The translations under genes were made by a program, and so were the position numbers. Positions 32,894 through 41,388 of a stretch of DNA of 50,480 nt are shown in pieces. Each line of letters opens with the position of its first letter. The stretch's first letter is position 1. The DNA comes from Streptomyces sp. ISL-96 (lineage in GTDB: Bacteria; Actinomycetota; Actinomycetes; Streptomycetales; Streptomycetaceae), in contig NZ_JAGGPA010000068.1 in NCBI RefSeq assembly GCF_018614035.1, positions 1 through 50,480 on the forward strand, written 5' to 3'. The notes below the pieces were generated by a model, which was given only the letters and a program-made list of their open reading frames with translations, ran no database searches and had not been told where the DNA came from.

Positions 32894-34951
32894 GTGCGCA
32901 ATCTGCTGCCGCTGCTCAACTCGCCGCACCCGGGTGGGCGCTCCGCGCTGACCTGTCGCTACCGCTGCGGAGACGCCTGCTTCCAGGACGTCCCGAACAC
33001 CAGCGACAACGAGTACGCCGGCGACGTCATAGCCGGCGCTCTGTCGAGACGGTCGATGATGCGCGCCGCCGCCGTGGTGACCGTCGCCGCCGCCGCCGGA
33101 ACCTCGGCCCTTGCCGGCCCCGGTGCCCCGCAGGCCGTCGCCGCCGACAGCACCGGCACGCCCAAGGCCGGCAAGGCGGCGGACGGCGCCCGCGGACTCC
33201 GCTTCGCGGCCGTCGCGCCCAACACCACCGACGCCGTCACCGTCCCCGACGGTTACGCCCAGAACGTCGTCATCCGCTGGGGCGAGCCCATCCTCCGCGG
33301 CGCGCCCGCCTTCGACGCGGACAAGCAGTCCGCCAAGGCGCAGGCCGGCCAGTTCGGCTACAACAACGACTTCCTCTCCCTGCTCCCCCTCCCCACCGAG
33401 CACGGCCGCCAGGTACTCGTCGCCAACCACGAGTACACGGACGAAATCCTGATGTTCAAGGGTTACGACCCGGCCAACCCCACCCGCGAGCAGGTCGAGA
33501 CCGCCTGGGCCGCGCACGGCCTGTCCGTCGTGGTCGTCCAGGAGGAGCGCAAGTCCGGCAAGCTCACGCCGGTCACCCGCCACCACCTGAACCGCCGCCT
33601 CCACACGACCTCCGTCTTCCGGCTCACCGGCCCCGCCGCCGGCAGCGACCTCCTGAAGACGTCCGCCGACCCGACCGGCAGGAAGGTCCTCGGTACGCTC
33701 AACAACTGCGCCGGCGGCACCACCCCCTGGGGCACGACCCTCCACGGCGAGGAGAACTTCAACCAGTACTTCGCCAACGGCTCCAGCGCCACCGACAAGC
33801 GGTACGGCATCACCACCGGCGCCACCGAGCGCAAGTGGGAGCTCTTCGACAAGCGCTTCGACGTGAAGCAGGAGCCGAACGAGTCCCACCGCCAGGGCTG
33901 GGTCGTCGAGCTCGACCCGTACGACCCCGATTCGACGCCCCGCAAGCACACCGCGCTCGGCCGCTTCAAGCACGAGGCGGCGCAGCCCCGCCTGACGGCC
34001 GATGGCCGGCCCGTCGTCTACATGGGCGACGACGAGCGCTTCGACTACTTCTACAAGTTCGTCTCGTCGAAGCGGATGAAGAAGGGCACCTCGCGGGCGG
34101 CGCGCGAGCACAACCTCACCCTCCTCGACGAGGGCACGCTGTACGTCGCCAAGCTCACCGGCGACAGCCCGGCCGCCGAGATCGACGGCGCGGGCAAGCT
34201 CCCGAACGACGGTGAGTTCGACGGCAGCGGCGTCTGGATCCCGCTCGCCACCGGCACCACCTCGCACGTACCCGGCATGACCGCCGAGGAGGTGTACGTC
34301 TTCACGCGCCTGGCCGGTGACAAGGTCGGCGCGACGAAGATGGACCGTCCCGAGGACGTCGAGCCCAGCCCGCGCACCGGACGCGTGTACGTCGCCCTCA
34401 CCAACAACACCGACCGCGGCAAGACCGGCAAGGCGGGCGCGGACGAGGCCAACCCGCGCAACCTCAACAAGCACGGCCAGGTGCTGGAGCTCGCCGAGCA
34501 CTGGGACGACCCCGCCTCGGACGGCTTCGCCTGGCGGCTCTTCCTGGTCGCGGGCGACCCGAACGACTCGGCGACGTACTTCGCGGGCTTCCCCAAGGAC
34601 AAGGTCAGCCCGATCTCGTGCCCGGACAACATCGCCTTCGACCCGCACGGCAACCTGTGGCTCTCCACGGACGGCAACCAGCTCGGCTCCCACGACGGCC
34701 TGTTCGGCGTCGCGACGCGCGGTGAGCGGCGCGGCGAGCTGAAGCAGTTCCTGACGGTTCCTAAGGGCGCTGAGACCTGCGGGCCGATCATCCAGGACCG
34801 CCGCGTGCTCGTCGCGGTCCAGCACCCGGGCGAGATCGACGGTGCGAGCGTCGAGAAGCCGGCGAGTGCGTGGCCTGACGGCCCCGGAAAGCTCGTGCGC
34901 CCGTCGGTGGTGGCGGTCTACCGCAAGGACGGGCGCGCCATCGGCGTGTAG
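32894..34951 (+). CDS. PhoX family (DUF839) alkaline phosphatase-like protein, Tat-exported
   Basis: A 685-aa exported protein. GTG 32894 was chosen because GGAGGGG lies 4-9 nt upstream and the N-terminus (VRNLLPLLNS) fits the family; ATG 32882 is an alternative. A conserved N-terminal stretch (CRYRCGDACFQDVPNTSDNEY) precedes the Tat motif SRRSMM (51-56) and hydrophobic AAAVVTVAAAAGTSALA. The PhoX/DUF839 propeller fills the rest (VANHEYTDE, NNCAGGTTPWGTTLHGEENF, MDRPEDVEPSPRTGRVYVAL, CPDNIAFDPHGNLWLSTDG). PhoX enzymes are Ca/Fe-dependent phosphomonoesterases that release phosphate outside the cell; the PHO box supports this. Confidence 0.92.
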   Translation: MRNLLPLLNSPHPGGRSALTCRYRCGDACFQDVPNTSDNEYAGDVIAGALSRRSMMRAAAVVTVAAAAGTSALAGPGAPQAVAADSTGTPKAGKAADGARGLRFAAVAPNTTDAVTVPDGYAQNVVIRWGEPILRGAPAFDADKQSAKAQAGQFGYNNDFLSLLPLPTEHGRQVLVANHEYTDEILMFKGYDPANPTREQVETAWAAHGLSVVVVQEERKSGKLTPVTRHHLNRRLHTTSVFRLTGPAAGSDLLKTSADPTGRKVLGTLNNCAGGTTPWGTTLHGEENFNQYFANGSSATDKRYGITTGATERKWELFDKRFDVKQEPNESHRQGWVVELDPYDPDSTPRKHTALGRFKHEAAQPRLTADGRPVVYMGDDERFDYFYKFVSSKRMKKGTSRAAREHNLTLLDEGTLYVAKLTGDSPAAEIDGAGKLPNDGEFDGSGVWIPLATGTTSHVPGMTAEEVYVFTRLAGDKVGATKMDRPEDVEPSPRTGRVYVALTNNTDRGKTGKAGADEANPRNLNKHGQVLELAEHWDDPASDGFAWRLFLVAGDPNDSATYFAGFPKDKVSPISCPDNIAFDPHGNLWLSTDGNQLGSHDGLFGVATRGERRGELKQFLTVPKGAETCGPIIQDRRVLVAVQHPGEIDGASVEKPASAWPDGPGKLVRPSVVAVYRKDGRAIGV

Positions 34952-34958
34952 TCCGGGG

Positions 34959-35007
34959 GGCGCGGGCAGGGCTTCAGGGGGCAGCGCCCCTTACCCCTGC
35001 CCGCGCC
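34959..35007. terminator. Bidirectional hairpin between PhoX and the convergent gene
   Basis: GGCGCGGGCAGGG (34959-34971) pairs with CCCTGCCCGCGCC (34995-35007), with a nested GGGGGC/GCCCC inner stem. The right arm is made from the last codons of the convergent gene (Trp-Arg-Gly-Gln-Gly-stop), so coding sequence and terminator overlap. Confidence 0.65.
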
Positions 35008-35992
35008 ACCTCACGTACTGCTCGCGAGCATCCCCCGTGTACGACCACGGCACCCGCGCCGCCCGCCCGTCCAGCAGGGTGAACGCCTCTCGCGCCACCT
35101 CGGGCAGACCCGCGTAACAGGCGGCATGAGCCAGATAGTTCAGCTCGGCCACCTCCTCCGGCGCCACCGGTGCGGGTGTTCGCCCGCCCAGCCACCGCTC
35201 CCTCGTCCGGCGTACCTCCGTCACCGCCAGCTCGTGGTGCCAGTGCTGGTCGAAGCCGCGCACCGGCCGGCCCTGCGCCGCAGCCGCCACGTACCGGTAC
35301 TCCTCCACCCGCGCGATCTGCACCAGCACCGACAGCGGCGAGCCCTCGGGCGCCGCGCCCGCCGCGTCGCGGGCGAAGTCGTACATGCGGCCGTGCGTGC
35401 CGTGCCAGCGTGCCGAGTGGTAGCGCAGCAGTTGCACATGCCCTTCGATGTTGTACGGGTCGCGGCGCCGCAGCTCCTCCCACCATTCGCGCAGCTCCGC
35501 CCGGCCGACCCCGTCGCCGTACAGCCGCGCCACGGTCAGCAGCGACACCCACGGCATCGGGTCGGCGGGCCGTGCGTCGGCGGCGCTGAGGCAGGTCATG
35601 ACGGCTACGTCGATGCGCGTACGGTCGACCTCCGTGCCGCGTCCCGCCTCGATCGCCTGGTTGAAGACCCGTACGACCTCGGTCGCGGCCCGCAGCACCG
35701 CCGCGTCCGGGCTGTCCGGTTCGGCCGCCCGCCACGCTTCGACGACCGAGCTGCTCGCGGCCGCGTGCGAGAGCAGGCGCAGCCGGTGCGTGCGCAGGGG
35801 CCAGTTGTCGCCGGTCGCGCGCAGCAGATCGCGTACGCCCTGCCATCGGCCGATCACGATGTCCTGGCGAGCCGCGGTCAGCGGCCGGTCCCCGAAGTCC
35901 GGGTCGAAGTCGGGGGCGGCGAGACCGGCACGGGGACCAGAACGGGGCCCGGAGCCGGAGCCGGAAGAGAAGCGGTGGCGGATTGCGGCCAT
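34991..35992 (-). CDS. Conserved hypothetical protein, helical (TPR-like)
   Basis: A 333-aa soluble, Ala/Arg-rich, mostly helical protein. Residues 1-30 are a low-complexity head (SSGSGSGPRSGPRAG). Helical pairs follow (WPLRTHRLRLLSHAA, DAAVLRAATEVVRVFNQAIEA, PYNIEGHVQLLRYHSARWHG, LNYLAHAACYAGLPEVAREAF) that look TPR-like, with several conserved Trp and His residues. No catalytic motif is recognised. AGGAGG lies 11 nt before the ATG, and only 19 nt separate it from the APC permease gene upstream, so the two form an operon. Function unknown. Confidence 0.75.
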   Translation of the reverse strand: MAAIRHRFSSGSGSGPRSGPRAGLAAPDFDPDFGDRPLTAARQDIVIGRWQGVRDLLRATGDNWPLRTHRLRLLSHAAASSSVVEAWRAAEPDSPDAAVLRAATEVVRVFNQAIEAGRGTEVDRTRIDVAVMTCLSAADARPADPMPWVSLLTVARLYGDGVGRAELREWWEELRRRDPYNIEGHVQLLRYHSARWHGTHGRMYDFARDAAGAAPEGSPLSVLVQIARVEEYRYVAAAAQGRPVRGFDQHWHHELAVTEVRRTRERWLGGRTPAPVAPEEVAELNYLAHAACYAGLPEVAREAFTLLDGRAARVPWSYTGDAREQYVRWRGQG

Positions 35993-36011
35993 CGGGGCTC
36001 GTACCTCCTGT

Positions 36012-37487
36012 TCAGAAGTCGGTGGGGAATCCGGCGTCGGCGTGTTCCCTGCGCTCCGAGCCGGAGTTGACGTACGCCGCCTCGATCTCGATGGCCTGGG
36101 TGGCGTCGAGCCGCGCGGGGCTGTAGTACGCGCTGCCCTGCCGCCAGTACCAGAGCATCGGCACCACGCCGACGGCCAGGCCGCCGAGGCCGATCGCGAT
36201 CGCCGCCGCGCCGAGCTCGGTGAGCGAGGCCGCGAAGACCCAGAACATGAAGACGGAGCCGAGCAGGGGCCAGGCCCCGCCCAGCAGGAAGTCCTTCGGG
36301 GAGGTGAGCAGCGTCTTGCGGTAGGCGACGACCGCCGCCAGGCCCGCCAGGCCGTAGTAGAGGGTGATCTGGAGGCCGATCGCTTCGAGCGCGTCGGACA
36401 TGATCTCCTCCGTCGAGCCGAGCGCGTTCGAGGCGACGAAGAGGACGAGCGCGACCGTACCGACGACGGCGACCGCGACCCACGGGGTGTTCCAGCGGCG
36501 GTGTACGGCGCCGAGTGCGGCCGGCATCGTACGGTCGCGGCCCATCGCGAAGAGTGAGCGCGTGACCTGGATCAGGGTGGTTTCGAGGGTGGCGATGGTG
36601 GAGAGCACCACGGCCAGGACCATGAGCTTGCCGCCGACGCCCGGCCAGATCGCGTTGCCGAGGAGGGCCAGGACGTTGGTGTCGTGGGCCGAGATCTGCT
36701 CAGTCGTAAGGATGATGTTGACGGCGATGGTGAAGACGACGAAGAGCAGGAAGACGACGCCTATGCCAATCAGCGAGGCGAAGCCGGCCGTGCGGCGGCT
36801 GTTGCGGGTCTCCTCGCTGAGGTTGCTGGTGACGTCCCAGCCCCAGTAGTAGAAGGCGGCGATCAGGGTGCCGGTGGCGAAGCCGGTGAAGCCGTCGAAG
36901 TGGCCGAAGCCGAGCCACGACCAGTCGAAGGCGGTCGCCGAACCGCGGTGGAAGAGGGCCGCGACCGCGAAGAGGACCAGGATCGCGAGCTCGACGCCGG
37001 AGACGAGGAGCTGGGCGCGGGCGGAGAGACGGGCGCCGCCGAGTACGACGGCGAGCATCAGCAGGAACCAGCCGGCGCCGGCGGTGGTGGCGAGCGCGGT
37101 GTTGGACGCGAGGTCCGGGTCGAAGAGGGAAAGGGTCATCTGACCTGCGGGAAGCGACCCGGCGACCATGAAGATCGTGGCGGCGACGACGAGCGCCCAG
37201 CCACTGATGAAGCCGAGGAACGGGTGCAGGGTGCGGCCGACCCAGGAGTAGGTGGCGCCCGCGTTCACGTCGATGCGGCCGAGGCGGCCGAAGGCCAGGA
37301 CGATGCCGAGCATCGGTACCGCGCAGTAGAGCAGCGCGGCCGGACTGGCGAGCCCGACGGCGCCGACGAGCACGGCAGTGGTGGCGGCGAGGGAATACGC
37401 GGGGGCGCTGCCCGCGACGGCCATCACGATCGTTTCGAAGGTGCCGAGGGCGTTGGGCTGGAGCCCTCTGCCGGGGTTGCGGTTCAT
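36012..37487 (-). CDS. APC family amino acid/polyamine permease
   Basis: A 491-aa membrane protein with about 12 helices, from the ATG at 37487 (MNRNPGRGLQPNALG). The first helix has the APC-type unwound Gly motif (IVMAVAGSAPAYSLAATTA). The conserved block GATYSWVGRTLHPFLGFISGW is seen around residues 75-95, and WGWDVTSNLSEETRNSRRTAG near 215-235 matches the helix 6-7 region. It is predicted to take up amino acids or amines. The frame extension to 37889 overlaps the S4 gene and was rejected. Divergent from the S4 gene; operon with the hypothetical gene downstream. Confidence 0.9.
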   Translation of the reverse strand: MNRNPGRGLQPNALGTFETIVMAVAGSAPAYSLAATTAVLVGAVGLASPAALLYCAVPMLGIVLAFGRLGRIDVNAGATYSWVGRTLHPFLGFISGWALVVAATIFMVAGSLPAGQMTLSLFDPDLASNTALATTAGAGWFLLMLAVVLGGARLSARAQLLVSGVELAILVLFAVAALFHRGSATAFDWSWLGFGHFDGFTGFATGTLIAAFYYWGWDVTSNLSEETRNSRRTAGFASLIGIGVVFLLFVVFTIAVNIILTTEQISAHDTNVLALLGNAIWPGVGGKLMVLAVVLSTIATLETTLIQVTRSLFAMGRDRTMPAALGAVHRRWNTPWVAVAVVGTVALVLFVASNALGSTEEIMSDALEAIGLQITLYYGLAGLAAVVAYRKTLLTSPKDFLLGGAWPLLGSVFMFWVFAASLTELGAAAIAIGLGGLAVGVVPMLWYWRQGSAYYSPARLDATQAIEIEAAYVNSGSERREHADAGFPTDF

Positions 37488-37697
37488 GCGGTTCTCAACT
37501 GTTCTCAACTGCTTCCGGAGGTGTGCCGGACACAATTGGAATCCCCTATTCCTCTTGTGTGGCACGACATGTGGCGACAAGTCAGAGATGCGGTCCCGGT
37601 GCGGAGGGGTCCCCTCCGGACGGTAGATCGTGCGCATAGTAGTGCGGTCGGCCGGGTACGGGGGCACGGAGCTGTCGGCGGCCGTACCCTCGGAGGC

Positions 37698-38099
37698 ATG
37701 GCTTCGGACGAGGTGAACAGCGGGGCGGGCGGGACGGTACGGATCGACGTCTGGATCTGGTCCGTACGGCTCACCAAGACCCGCGCCCAGGCTGCGGCCG
37801 CCTGCAAGGCGGGCCATGTCCGCGTCGGCGGCGAGCGGGTCAAGCCCGCGCACGCGCTGAAGGCGGGCGACGAGGTGCGGCTGTTCCATGCGGGGCGGGA
37901 GCGGATCGTGGTCGTCTCGCGGATCATCCGCAAGCGGGTGGGTCCTCCGGTGGCGGCCGAGTGCTACGTCGACAACAGCCCGCCGCCGCCTCCTCGGGAG
38001 TTCGTCGCGCCGGTCGCGGTGCGGGAGCGGGGGGCGGGGCGTCCTACGAAGCGGGACCGGCGTGAGATGGAGCGGCTTCAGGGGCCGAAGCCGTCGTGA
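37698..38099 (+). CDS. S4 domain RNA-binding protein (Hsp15-like)
   Basis: A 133-aa basic protein from the ATG at 37698 with CGGAGG just before it. The S4 domain is at ~15-75 (IDVWIWSVRLTKTRAQAAAA, CKAGHVRVGGERVKPAHALKAGDEV). A Pro run and Arg-rich tail (NSPPPPPPREF, RPTKRDRREMERLQG) follow. This is the Hsp15/HslR layout; the E. coli protein binds stalled 50S subunits carrying nascent chains. Its stop overlaps the GTG of the next small gene (GTGA). Confidence 0.9.
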   Translation: MASDEVNSGAGGTVRIDVWIWSVRLTKTRAQAAAACKAGHVRVGGERVKPAHALKAGDEVRLFHAGRERIVVVSRIIRKRVGPPVAAECYVDNSPPPPPREFVAPVAVRERGAGRPTKRDRREMERLQGPKPS

Positions 38100-38329
38100 G
38101 GGCGGGGTCGTCGGCTTCGCCGCGTCGCCCGTGCCCGTTCTGTGGGCGTGAGGTTGCCGTTGTCGCGGGCAGGTTCGTACGCCACGACCCGCGCACGCGG
38201 GCTGCTTCCGCCGCTGAGCTGACCCTGTGCGCCGGCTCGAAGCGCGGGGCGCCGGCTGCTGCGGCGGCGCAGCGGACGCTGGATGGCTACGAGGTGCCGT
38301 CGTTTCCGGGGCAGCTGCCGCTGTTCTGA
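38096..38329 (+). CDS. Small Cys-containing protein coupled to the S4 gene
   Basis: A 77-aa protein from GTG 38096, overlapping the S4 stop by 4 nt. It has CPFCGREVAVVAGRFVRHD followed by LTLCAGS, so a C-x2-C...H...C pattern that may bind zinc, and a hydrophobic end (VPSFPGQLPLF). Coupled translation suggests a link with the S4 protein. No family was recognised. Confidence 0.65.
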   Translation: MRAGSSASPRRPCPFCGREVAVVAGRFVRHDPRTRAASAAELTLCAGSKRGAPAAAAAQRTLDGYEVPSFPGQLPLF

Positions 38330-38390
38330 GGCGGGGGTGCGGTGCTGGATGCCTGCGGCGCTGTTCCCCTACCCGCCCCTTCCCGAACTG

Positions 38391-38500
38391 TGGCTCCGCC
38401 CCAGGCCCCGGTCCTCAAACGCCGGACGGGCTGAGGTGGCCGGGGGTGGCTGGGGCTCCGCCCCAGACCCCGCTCCTCAAACGCCGGAGGGGCTGAAAGT
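38391..38500 (+). repeat. Two copies of the CAAACGCCGG motif
   Basis: CTCCGCCCCAGRCCCCG then TCCTCAAACGCCGG followed by ACGGGCTG (about 38413-38431) or AGGGGCTG (about 38474-38492). It is the reverse complement of the repeat at 10789-10820. The second copy runs straight into the tandem array, whose units look like its right end. Confidence 0.65.
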
Positions 38501-38822
38501 GGCCGGGGCCGGAGGGCCGGAGGGCCGGAGGGCTGGAGGGGCCCAAGGGGCTGAAGTGGCCGGAGGGCTGAAGTGGCCGGGGGCGGAGGGGCTGAAAGTG
38601 GCCGGGGGGCTGAAGTGGCCGGGGGCGAAGGGGGTGAAGTGGCCGGGGCTGGAAGGGCTGAAGTGGCCGGAGGGCTGAAGTGGCCGGGGGGCGGAGGGGC
38701 TGAAAGTGGCCGGAGGGCTGAAGTGGCCGGGGGGCGGAGGGGCTGAAGTGGCCGGAGGGCTGAAGTGGCCGGGGGCGGAGGGGGTGAAGTGGCCGGGGGC
38801 TGGAAGGGCCGGAAGGGCTGGA
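38490..38822 (+). repeat. Tandem array of TGAAGTGGCCGG units
   Basis: About 13 copies of a unit ending TGAA(A)GTGGCCGG. Two unit lengths alternate: 17 bp (AGGGCTGAAGTGGCCGG) and 24-26 bp (with an added GGGCGGAGG-type block). Both strands stay open because of GC bias and read as Gly-Leu-Lys-Trp-Pro-Gly repeats; there is no start signal or unique sequence, so I treat it as non-coding. There are no spacers, so it is not CRISPR. Confidence 0.8.
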
Positions 38823-38843
38823 GGTGCCGCGTCGCGTGTCACT

Positions 38844-38976
38844 GTGCCAGGAGGGGACGTGTCGGGGCGCTCCCCGCAGGGCGTTGAACGCAACCACTGC
38901 TTACGGAACAACGCGGTACCCGAACGTTCGACGCCCGAGGAGACGCCCCGGCGCGGCACCGACCCCGAAGCCCCCG
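38844..38976 (+). repeat. 133-bp dispersed 3'-end element, copy 2
   Basis: Plus-strand counterpart of 10624-10756: GTGCCAGGAGGGGACGTG, CGCTCCCCGCAGGGCGTTG, AACGCAAC, a 22-nt variable core, then TACCCGAACGTTCGACGCCC and GAGGAGACGCCCCGG. It ends 6 bp from the stop codon of the FUSC gene. Confidence 0.75.
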
Positions 38977-38982
38977 CCGCCG

Positions 38983-41010
38983 TCACCCCCGCGGCCGCAC
39001 CGGCGAAGCCACCGACCGGGCCGCCGCCACCTCCTGGCGCAGCGGTGCCAGGACCGATTCGTCGTCGCGGGGGAGGTCCGTCCGTACCTCCACCAGCGTG
39101 TCGCTGGCCCGCAGCCCCTCCGCCAGCTCGCGCAGCTCCCGCGCCACCTCCGCCACTTCCGCCTCGGCCGGCGGCTCCGCCCCGTGATTGATGCGGACCC
39201 GGGCCGCCGTCGTCGCGTCCACGATCCGCTCCGTCGCGACGACCAGCGGCCACCACGCCGCCGCCCGCGTCCCCATCGGCGGCGGCTCGGTCAGCGCCCG
39301 CTGGAATTCGGAGCGTACGACCGACAGGTCCCGGTAGAGACGCCGGCGCAGCCGCTGCCGCTGCCGCTCGCCCTGCGGGTCCGGCGGGTCCGGCGGACCG
39401 AACGCGCACTCCACGTAGCCCGCCGTGTCCGCCACCGTGTCCGCGAGCCGCGCACCCACCCGCGTGCTCCAGCTCTCCGGCCACAGCAGATACCCGGCCA
39501 GCAGTGCGATCGCGCAGCCGATGAGGCTGTCGTACAGGCGCGGCAGGACCAGGCCGAAACCCTCCCGGTTGAGCAAGTCGGACAGCAGCAGGATGACCGG
39601 TGTGATGGCCGCCGTCTGGAACGCGTACCCCTTCGCCGTGAAGGCAGGGATCAGCGCGGCGAGCACCAGCATCACCGGTACGTCCCACCACCCCCGCTCC
39701 AGCTCCGCCAGCACCGCCGCGGCGACCACCAGACCCAGCGCCGTACCGAACGCCCGCTGCACCGCCCGCGAGAACACCGACCCGAAGTCCGGCTTCAGCA
39801 CGAACACCACGGTCAGCGCCACCCAGTACGAACGCGGCACCGCGATCAGCGAAACGAGCGCCTGTGCCAGGCCGATGCACAGCGCGAGCCGCAGGCCGTA
39901 GCGCCAGGAGGCATGGGAGAGCAGGACGTTACGGGTGGCACGGCGGGCCCGTACGCCGAGGGCGGCGGGACGCCCGAGCCGGTCGTCCAGCATCGCGGCC
40001 TCGGGGTCCGCGCTGAGGACGACGGCCGCCGCGTGCCGCAGGGCGTGGTCGACGGCGCGCCCGGACTGCGACGTCGGCTCAGGGAGGCGGAGCAGGAGGC
40101 GGCGAAGGCGCAGCCCGGGCTCGGACGCGTCGCCGCCCGTGCCGCCCTGTTCGACCGCGTCGGCCAACTCCCGTACCGCAGCCGGAATTTCGGGCGGCAG
40201 CGGCCGCCGCCGCAGATGCGCCGCGGGCGCCGATTCGACGAGCGGGACGACGACGTTGAGCTGCGCGAGCAGCCGTACGAGCGGACTCCTGCGGCCGTGG
40301 TCGCGGGCCCGCCGGGCCAGGACGAGGTCGTACGCCGTGTTCAGGGAGTGGGTGACGGCCTGGCGCCGCGCGTCGTACGTGTCTGTGTCCGTGTCCCGGC
40401 CCGTGTCCGTGTCCCGGCCCGCCGCCTCCAGCAGGTCGGCCGCCGCCCGGTACGTCTGCGCGACCGCGTCCCGTTCCGGCACCCCACCCCGCAGCGGCCA
40501 CGCGATCAGCGTCAGTACGAGGACGAACAGGCCGCCCAGGGTGAGCAGCAGGGGCGCGGTCCACCAGGGGTCCGGCATCGGCAGCCCGGCTCCGACGACG
40601 GCCTGGAGCAGGAGCAGCAGCCCGGACACGGAGGCGACCGCGCCGATCGTCGAGATCATCCCGGACACGAGCGCGACGCAGGTCAGGACCGCTACGGCGA
40701 GCCATCCATGCCCGTACACGAGCGTGCCGAGGGTGACGCCGACGGCGCCGAAGAACTGGGGCACGGCGATGTTGAGCAGGCGCATCCGGTAGGCGTCGGC
40801 GGTGTCGCCGATGACGCCGGACAGTGCGCCCATCGACACGAGCGCCCCGTACGTCGGCTCGTCGACGGCGAATCCGACGGCGAGCGGAGTGGCCATCGCG
40901 ATCCCGGCCCGGACGACGGCGGCCCACGGCACGGGCGCGGACTGCGGCCGCAGCCCCTGTGTCAGCCACTCGGGCGGCGTCAGCCTGCCCCCTGCTCTCT
41001 GCTCAGCCAT
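38983..41010 (-). CDS. FUSC family (aromatic acid exporter-like) membrane protein
   Basis: A 675-aa protein from the ATG at 41010. It has the two-half FUSC layout: an N-terminal membrane block (~30-170, GALVSMGALSGVIGDTADAYR), a cytoplasmic stretch (~175-350), a second membrane block (~355-500, SYWVALTVVFVLKPDFGSVFSRAVQRAFGT split across residues ~390-420) and a cytoplasmic C-terminal domain. Relatives export aromatic carboxylic acids or are uncharacterised. A short DTDTGRDTDTDT repeat lies near residue 200. The 3' end abuts the 133-bp repeat. Confidence 0.88.
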   Translation of the reverse strand: MAEQRAGGRLTPPEWLTQGLRPQSAPVPWAAVVRAGIAMATPLAVGFAVDEPTYGALVSMGALSGVIGDTADAYRMRLLNIAVPQFFGAVGVTLGTLVYGHGWLAVAVLTCVALVSGMISTIGAVASVSGLLLLLQAVVGAGLPMPDPWWTAPLLLTLGGLFVLVLTLIAWPLRGGVPERDAVAQTYRAAADLLEAAGRDTDTGRDTDTDTYDARRQAVTHSLNTAYDLVLARRARDHGRRSPLVRLLAQLNVVVPLVESAPAAHLRRRPLPPEIPAAVRELADAVEQGGTGGDASEPGLRLRRLLLRLPEPTSQSGRAVDHALRHAAAVVLSADPEAAMLDDRLGRPAALGVRARRATRNVLLSHASWRYGLRLALCIGLAQALVSLIAVPRSYWVALTVVFVLKPDFGSVFSRAVQRAFGTALGLVVAAAVLAELERGWWDVPVMLVLAALIPAFTAKGYAFQTAAITPVILLLSDLLNREGFGLVLPRLYDSLIGCAIALLAGYLLWPESWSTRVGARLADTVADTAGYVECAFGPPDPPDPQGERQRQRLRRRLYRDLSVVRSEFQRALTEPPPMGTRAAAWWPLVVATERIVDATTAARVRINHGAEPPAEAEVAEVARELRELAEGLRASDTLVEVRTDLPRDDESVLAPLRQEVAAARSVASPVRPRG

Positions 41011-41088
41011 GCACCAAACAGACCGAAACCGAACTCCTTATGCAAGTCACCTGCCTGCGGCGAACTGTCCATAGGCTGTGGATAACTT

Positions 41089-41367
41089 TCAGCTCTTGTA
41101 GTTCTCGACCTCGGAGGCCGGCCGCACCCGCGCCTCGCCCGGGTCCTCGCCGAACTCCGACTTCGCGCGGCGCTGACGGAGCAGGTCCCAGCACTGGTCC
41201 AGCTGAACCTCCACGGCCTTCAGCCGGGCGCGCTCGGCGTCGTCGAGACCCAGGTGGCGGGTGGAGCGTTCGCGCAGCTCGCGCTCCTCGGCGACCAGGC
41301 TGTTGATGTTGTCGAGAATCTTCTGGTTGGCGTCTTCCCTGTCTTCCCTGTCTTCGCTGGGTTCCAT
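41089..41367 (-). CDS. DUF2630 family protein
   Basis: A 92-aa helical protein (INSLVAEERELRERSTRHLGLDDAERARLKAVEVQLDQCWDLL spans residues ~22-65), predicted to form a coiled coil, with the end PASEVENYKS typical of DUF2630. A short acidic repeat (EDREDRED) near the start comes from a TCTTCCCTG repeat in the DNA. ATG 41367 was chosen; GTG 41376 would add 3 residues. It starts 21 nt after the end of the EEP gene, so it is probably in its operon. Function unknown. Confidence 0.82.
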   Translation of the reverse strand: MEPSEDREDREDANQKILDNINSLVAEERELRERSTRHLGLDDAERARLKAVEVQLDQCWDLLRQRRAKSEFGEDPGEARVRPASEVENYKS

Positions 41368-41388
41368 GAGTCCCACCCCAGCACACCT

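Noticed and set aside
38490..38822. Possible CRISPR array or repeat-protein gene
   Set aside because: Units are 17-26 bp with no unique spacers and no cas genes; the Gly-Leu-Lys-Trp-Pro readings lack a start signal and non-repeat sequence.
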